Positions 25,090 to 28,844 of a stretch of 28,844 nucleotides of DNA are shown here, one piece after another; the stretch's first letter is position 1, and every line of letters begins with the position of its first letter. The DNA is from Succinatimonas hippei (GTDB lineage Bacteria; Pseudomonadota; Gammaproteobacteria; Enterobacterales; Succinivibrionaceae). The position numbers and the translations under genes were made by a program. Where the stretch lies: assembly GCA_004557545.1 (NCBI GenBank), contig SFGV01000021.1:1-28844 (forward strand). Direction: 5' to 3'. The notes under the pieces are model-generated. The model did not search any database. It was not told the DNA's origin and was given only the letters and a program-made list of their open reading frames with translations.

Positions 25090-25842
25090 GTGACACCTAT
25101 CTTTATCGCAGGTCCCTGCGTAATTGAATCCCAGGAGCTTTTGGACACCGTCGCGACAGAGCTTTGCCGCATCCGTGACAGGCTTGGCGTTGACATAATC
25201 TTCAAATCATCCTTTGACAAAGCCAACCGCACCTCACTCTCATCCTTCAGAGGGCCGGGTCTTGAAACTGGAATAGAGATGCTGCGCAGGGTAAAAGAAC
25301 GTTTCTCATTACGCGTGCTTACTGACATCCATGAGGCGTGGCAGGCCAAGAGGGCCGCTGAGGTCGCCGATGTCCTCCAGATCCCGGCTTTTTTGTGCCG
25401 ACAGACCGATCTGATTGTCGCCGCGGCAAAAACCTCAAGAGTGGTAAATATCAAAAAAGCCCAGTTTCTATCTGGCAGCGATATGCTCTATCCAGTGCAG
25501 AAGGCCAGGGCCGCAGGAGCCAGAGAAGTATGGCTCACCGAGCGCGGTAACTCATTTGGCTACAACAATCTTGTAGTTGATTTTCGCAATATCCCGGACA
25601 TGCTTAATATCGTCCCCAATGTGATCATGGACTGCACCCACTCTGTCCAGCGCCCGGGGGCGGCCGGAGGCAAGACCGGAGGGGATCGCAAATTCGTACC
25701 TATGATGGCAAAGGCTGCCAAAGCCTTTGGCGCTACAGGCTATTTTTTTGAGGTTCACCCGGATCCCGACAATGCCAAAAGTGACGGGCCCAATATGCTT
25801 TATCTTAAAGATCTGGAACAGACCATAAGGGGGCTTTTGTGA
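25090..25842 (+). CDS. kdsA: 3-deoxy-8-phosphooctulonate synthase (Kdo-8-phosphate synthase)
   Basis: Condenses arabinose 5-phosphate with phosphoenolpyruvate to Kdo-8-phosphate for the LPS inner core. Family motifs include FKSSFDKANRTS, the loop SSFRGPGLETG, FLCRQTDL and EVHPDPDNAKSDGP. The start is GTG with GGAG 5 nt upstream. It has 250 aa against 284 in E. coli, lacking the E. coli-type N-terminal extension and some C-terminal residues. A Cys sits at position 10 (AGPCVIES) where the metal-independent E. coli enzyme has Asn. With the later Asp-Cys-Thr-His segment, this fits the metal-dependent class known from Aquifex. Its stop overlaps the kdsD start by 4 nt (GTGA). Confidence 0.93.
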   Translation: MTPIFIAGPCVIESQELLDTVATELCRIRDRLGVDIIFKSSFDKANRTSLSSFRGPGLETGIEMLRRVKERFSLRVLTDIHEAWQAKRAAEVADVLQIPAFLCRQTDLIVAAAKTSRVVNIKKAQFLSGSDMLYPVQKARAAGAREVWLTERGNSFGYNNLVVDFRNIPDMLNIVPNVIMDCTHSVQRPGAAGGKTGGDRKFVPMMAKAAKAFGATGYFFEVHPDPDNAKSDGPNMLYLKDLEQTIRGLL

Positions 25843-26828
25843 ACGATCTTAGTCAGGAAGCGCTCAGACAACGGCTCGCGCGCTGCCGCGAATACGCCGA
25901 GGGCTGCATAAGAGACGAAAGCGACGCGCTTTTAGGTCTCATTCCACAGCTTGACGGGAACTTTGAAAAAGCCGTTGAAATCATCTACAACTGCCATGGC
26001 AAGCTCATCGTCACGGGCGTTGGCAAAAGCGGACATATAGGCGCCAAAATCGCGGCTACCCTGTCCTCAACCGGAACCCCCGCTTTCTTTATGAACCCGC
26101 TTGACGCCTATCATGGCGATCTGGGTGTCATCACCAAAGACGATGTGGTTATAGCGATAAGCTACAGCGGCAATACCGATGAGCTTCTGCGCTTTATTCC
26201 GATCCTGCTTAAGGAAAAGGTGCCAATTATCGGCATGAGCGGCGATCCAACATCTCTTCTTGCGCGTTATTCCAAAGTTTTTTTAAGCGCCAGGGTCGAG
26301 CGTGAGGCCTGCCCCTTAAATCTTGCGCCTACCTCAAGCACCACCGCGGCGCTTGCCTTGGGTGACGCTCTGGCCGTCGCCCTTATGAAGGTGCGCGACT
26401 TTAAGCCAAGGGATTTTGCCCAGTTCCATCCGGGCGGATCCTTAGGCCGCCGTCTGCTGACCACCGCCTCTGACGTGATGCACAAGGACAATCTGCCCTT
26501 TATCTCAAAGGATATGCAGCTGGGTGACGCAATCATCCTTATAAGCGATCGCAAGCTGGGACTTGGCATAGTTCAAAACGATGACGGAACGCTCGCCGGG
26601 CTTATCACCGACGGCGATATCAGACGCGCGATGCAGAAGAACCGTGACCGTTTCTTTGAGACCAGAGCCTCTGAGATCATGACCGTAAATCCCCGCTGTG
26701 TTAAGACCTCAACCAGTATTACCGAGATTGAGAAGATCTTCGCGCAGCATCTCATTCATTCGGTGCTGGTTACAGACTCTGCCGGAAAAGTGGTTGGCGT
26801 AGTCGATCAGTTCGGCTGTATGCTCTGA
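25839..26828 (+). CDS. kdsD: Arabinose-5-phosphate isomerase (SIS plus two CBS domains)
   Basis: Interconverts ribulose 5-phosphate and arabinose 5-phosphate, feeding the KdsA step. The SIS domain (residues about 40-195) has GVGKSGHIGAKIAATLSSTG and AISYSGNTDE. The catalytic set Lys63, Glu115, Glu156 and His197 matches the E. coli KdsD set (59, 111, 152, 193) with a constant +4 offset. Two CBS domains follow (from about 210 and 280, with ITDGDIRRAM and the MTVNPRCV segment). The length, 329 aa, is standard. The GTG start overlaps the kdsA stop, giving translational coupling. GutQ and other SIS-CBS paralogues look alike, but the pairing with kdsA supports KdsD. Confidence 0.93.
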   Translation: MNDLSQEALRQRLARCREYAEGCIRDESDALLGLIPQLDGNFEKAVEIIYNCHGKLIVTGVGKSGHIGAKIAATLSSTGTPAFFMNPLDAYHGDLGVITKDDVVIAISYSGNTDELLRFIPILLKEKVPIIGMSGDPTSLLARYSKVFLSARVEREACPLNLAPTSSTTAALALGDALAVALMKVRDFKPRDFAQFHPGGSLGRRLLTTASDVMHKDNLPFISKDMQLGDAIILISDRKLGLGIVQNDDGTLAGLITDGDIRRAMQKNRDRFFETRASEIMTVNPRCVKTSTSITEIEKIFAQHLIHSVLVTDSAGKVVGVVDQFGCML

Positions 26829-26902
26829 TAGATCAGATGACATTAAAAAATTTTCAGGTAAGGCGATTTAATCTGATTCTTTAAGAAAACGCTTATGCGT
26901 CC

Positions 26903-26933
26903 AAATCCCGGAATGATCTTCCGGGATTTTTTT
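26903..26933 (+). terminator. kdsAD intrinsic terminator
   Basis: AAATCCCGGAA (26903-26913) pairs with TTCCGGGATTT (26919-26929) around a 5-base loop, with T continuing to 26933. It lies about 75 nt after the kdsD stop. Confidence 0.92.
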
Positions 26934-27090
26934 ATAAAATCTCAGTTTTAAAATGCAGCCTTCTTCTGATTTTAGTCAAATAAAGATCAGATCAATTCTG
27001 GAAATTTGACCTTCCGCACACCCTTTTTAAAGCATCTTTGTTTAAATGGGAACAGTCATACTTTTACATTATTTTAAATGGAGTTTGAAA

Positions 27091-27843
27091 ATGATCCTGA
27101 AAGGTAAGACCGCACTGGTTTCTGGCGGAAGCCGTGGCATCGGCTTTGCTATCGCCAAGCTCTACCATGATGAAGGCGCCAACGTTTACATCATGTCACG
27201 CAACGCCGACAAGCTCGGCGAGGCCGCGGCCAAGATCGGCTCTGATGACCGCATTCATGCCGTACCCTGTGATGTCAGCTCCAAGACCGCAGTTGATCAG
27301 GCCTTTGAACGCATCAAGGCCGATGGCGCGAGGATCGACATTCTCGTAAATGACGCCGGCGTAAACCTCCGCGGACCACTTGAGACCATGCCGCTTGAGA
27401 CCTGGGAAAAGGTTCTGGGGATCAACCTTACCGGAACCTTCCTGCTCACCCAGAAGGTCTTCCCTGACATGAAGGAAGCCGGCGGCGGCAAGATCGTCAA
27501 CATCGCCTCACTGATGTCAGAGGTCGCGCGTCCCACCATCGCCCCGTACGTAGCCTCAAAGGGCGGCGTCAAGATGTTTACCCGCGCCATCGCGGTTGAA
27601 TGGGCCAAGTACAACATTCAGGCCAACGCGATCATTCCTGGCTATATCGAGACCGAGATGAATACCCCGCTCATCGCCGACAAGGAATTCAACGCCAAGA
27701 TCGTCGGCCGTACCCCGGCGGCGCGCTGGGGCAAGCCGGAGGAAGTGGCTCAGGCGGCTCTCTTCCTGGCCTCAAAGGGCGCTGACTTCATAACAGGTCA
27801 GGCGCTCGCGGTTGACGGCGGTATTCTTGCCAACCTGATGTAA
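27091..27843 (+). CDS. Short-chain dehydrogenase, gluconate 5-dehydrogenase-like
   Basis: I use the ATG at 27091, with GGAG 7 nt upstream, rather than one 45 nt earlier that would add unusual residues; this gives a 250 aa SDR. The NAD(P)-binding motif is SGGSRGIG at residues 11-18 and the NDAG motif is at 87-90. The catalytic set is Asn112, Ser140, Tyr153 and Lys157 (YVASK). The stretch around IIPGYIETEMNTPL and RTPAARWGKPEEVAQAALF closely follows gluconate 5-dehydrogenase (IdnO/Ga5DH) proteins, which interconvert gluconate and 5-ketogluconate. Related SDRs (KduD, FabG-like) share most of this, so the exact sugar acid is uncertain. It stands alone between its own leader and terminator; no clear sugar-acid genes adjoin it. 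Confidence 0.85.
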   Translation: MILKGKTALVSGGSRGIGFAIAKLYHDEGANVYIMSRNADKLGEAAAKIGSDDRIHAVPCDVSSKTAVDQAFERIKADGARIDILVNDAGVNLRGPLETMPLETWEKVLGINLTGTFLLTQKVFPDMKEAGGGKIVNIASLMSEVARPTIAPYVASKGGVKMFTRAIAVEWAKYNIQANAIIPGYIETEMNTPLIADKEFNAKIVGRTPAARWGKPEEVAQAALFLASKGADFITGQALAVDGGILANLM

Positions 27844-27859
27844 CTCTAAACAGTCATTT

Positions 27860-27894
27860 AAAAGCCCTCCGCGAGTAAACGCGGAGGGCTTTTT
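27860..27894. terminator. Shared terminator between convergent genes
   Basis: AAAAGCCCTCCGCG (27860-27873) pairs with CGCGGAGGGCTTTT (27880-27893) around a 6-base loop. T or A runs flank both sides, so it can stop the plus-strand SDR and the minus-strand CMD-cupin gene, whose stop lies at about 27916. Confidence 0.9.
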
Positions 27895-27915
27895 GCTTAG
27901 GCTAAGACTTTCGCG

Positions 27916-28683
27916 TTATTTCAGCTTTGCATATTCCTCATCGCTTACGCTCTCAAGCCACTCGTTTTTAGTGTTCTCACCTTCAATTTCAATCGCGAGA
28001 TGGGAAAACCAGCTTGATGACGAGGCCCCGTGCCAGTGCTTCACGCCGGCGGGAATGTTAACCACATCCCCGGGTAACAGCCTGCGGGCAGGTTTTCCCC
28101 ACTCCTGATACCAGCCCTCTCCGCCTACGGCGATGAGCATCTGGCCGCCGCCCTTTGCAGCGTGGTGGATATGCCAGTTATTGCGACAGCCCGGTTCAAA
28201 GGTCACATTGTAAATTGGGATCTGTGTATCTGATACCGTCGCAAGATAACTCTTGCCGATAAAATATTTGGCGTAAGCGTCGTTTGGCTTTCCAATAGGG
28301 AACATCAGAGTCTGCTGATAGGCGTCCTTACCTGAGGCGCTGACCTTCGCGTCGGTATTCCACACCTCCTTCGCGAGGTTGAAGGCGCCCCAGGCCTTGG
28401 GCCAGCCCACATAAAAGGCGATATGGGTCAGCGCCTCCGCAATTTCGGTTTTGGTGACGCCGTTTTGTCTCGCGGTAGTCAGATGATACTTAAGCGAGTT
28501 GTCGATGATCCCCATGCTCACAAGCGCGGTGACCGTAAGCATGCTCCGGTCATGCAGGCTGAGCTTGTCATTGCGGTTCCAGACCTCGCCAAAGAGCACG
28601 TCATCATTTAAGCGGGCGAACTCGGGAGCGAAATCCCCCAGAAGCTTTCTGCCCGCGGTCTGCGTCACTTCAACTTTCTTCAT
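27916..28683 (-). CDS. Carboxymuconolactone decarboxylase-like / cupin fusion protein
   Basis: Two domains in one 255 aa chain. The N-terminal part (residues about 25-110, with LSLHDRSMLTVTALVSMG and EIAEALTHIAFYVGW) is an AhpD/CMD-type alpha-helical domain without the CxxC pair of AhpD. The C-terminal part (about 135-240) is a cupin with probable metal ligands in NNWHIHHAAKGGGQ and VKHWHGA. The His-x-His/Gln/His set is known from manganese cupins such as bacterial hydroxynitrile lyases, here with a longer gap before the Gln. Homologous fusions are common hypothetical proteins in proteobacteria and have no settled substrate. ATG follows AGGAAA. It converges on the SDR and has a repeat-rich upstream region. 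Confidence 0.85.
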   Translation of the reverse strand: MKKVEVTQTAGRKLLGDFAPEFARLNDDVLFGEVWNRNDKLSLHDRSMLTVTALVSMGIIDNSLKYHLTTARQNGVTKTEIAEALTHIAFYVGWPKAWGAFNLAKEVWNTDAKVSASGKDAYQQTLMFPIGKPNDAYAKYFIGKSYLATVSDTQIPIYNVTFEPGCRNNWHIHHAAKGGGQMLIAVGGEGWYQEWGKPARRLLPGDVVNIPAGVKHWHGASSSSWFSHLAIEIEGENTKNEWLESVSDEEYAKLK

Positions 28684-28753
28684 ATTTCCTGTCCTTCATC
28701 AGATCCGGCCGCCACGTTGGCGACAGACGTTAAAGACAACGCGATGTGTTGGG

Positions 28754-28795
28754 GATCATCAAAGATGATCTGAAGGATCCTTCCAAGATGATCTG
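28754..28795 (-). promoter_or_regulatory. Nested palindromes and direct repeats upstream of the CMD-cupin gene
   Basis: Three elements overlap. GATCATC-AAA-GATGATC is a perfect dyad at 28754-28770. GAAGGATCCTTC is a 12-bp palindrome at 28772-28783. AAGATGATCTG occurs twice (28762-28772 and 28785-28795) with a 23-base period. They lie 70-110 nt upstream of the minus-strand start, as expected for operators of a regulated promoter. No regulator gene is visible within the window. Confidence 0.45.
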
Positions 28796-28844
28796 TTAAG
28801 AAATCCTCTTCTGCTTCTCTTCTCCTAAATTTTCCTTTTCCACT

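Noticed and set aside
27046..27090. ATG start 15 codons upstream for the SDR gene
   Set aside because: The added residues are not part of the SDR family, and GGAG at 27080-27083 points to the ATG at 27091.
1..28844. CRISPR arrays, tRNA or rRNA genes, phage genes or a defence island
   Set aside because: I saw no regularly spaced direct repeats, cloverleaf-like elements or defence gene motifs apart from the ATPase relic.

Overview
The window looks like a chromosomal segment from a Gram-negative gammaproteobacterium. Outer-membrane and LPS genes are present (tamA, tamB, kdsA, kdsD). Several proteins match E. coli lengths almost exactly (CarB 1073 aa, GlnA 469 aa, Hpt 179 aa), and the genes begin with ATG, GTG or TTG. 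Gene content and style recall gut-associated anaerobic Aeromonadales such as Succinivibrionaceae, but that placement is an inference and no marker gene here settles it.

Layout. (1) 1-640: gene remnants, including a 3'-truncated DUF4143-type AAA+ ATPase pseudogene with three in-frame stops and a set of short repeats. (2) 647-8456, minus strand: a compact operon tamA-tamB-hpt-lonH for outer-membrane assembly, purine salvage and a Lon-like protease, with gaps of 1 and 14 nt and an 8 nt overlap. (3) 8457-10871: a low-density accessory stretch in which the only intact gene is ahpC (peroxiredoxin). Around it lie fragments of a transposase, an unidentified protein, an ArsR-like regulator and an aldo/keto reductase. 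(4) 10872-15239: carA-carB (carbamoyl phosphate synthetase). (5) 15624-24969: a nitrogen assimilation block glnA, gltB-gltD, gdhA. (6) 25090-26828: kdsA-kdsD, two early steps of Kdo synthesis. (7) 27091-27840: an SDR dehydrogenase resembling gluconate 5-dehydrogenase. (8) 27916-28683, minus strand: a carboxymuconolactone decarboxylase/cupin fusion protein, convergent with the SDR and sharing a terminator.

How it fits together. GlnA makes glutamine, which GltBD uses to make glutamate and CarAB uses to make carbamoyl phosphate; GdhA is the ATP-free alternative route to glutamate. The glnA upstream region has an NtrC-like site overlapping a sigma70-type promoter, GlnA keeps the adenylylation tyrosine, and tandem hairpins lie between glnA and gltB, so several layers of nitrogen control are plausible. 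The Tam, Kds and AhpC proteins belong to envelope biogenesis and peroxide defence.

I found no clear new multi-gene system. The points most worth a second look are: a TamA with a lipobox, a carA leader hairpin that would pair with its own start codon, the glnA control region, a metal-type KdsA, a palindrome cluster upstream of the CMD-cupin gene, and the relic-rich island around ahpC.
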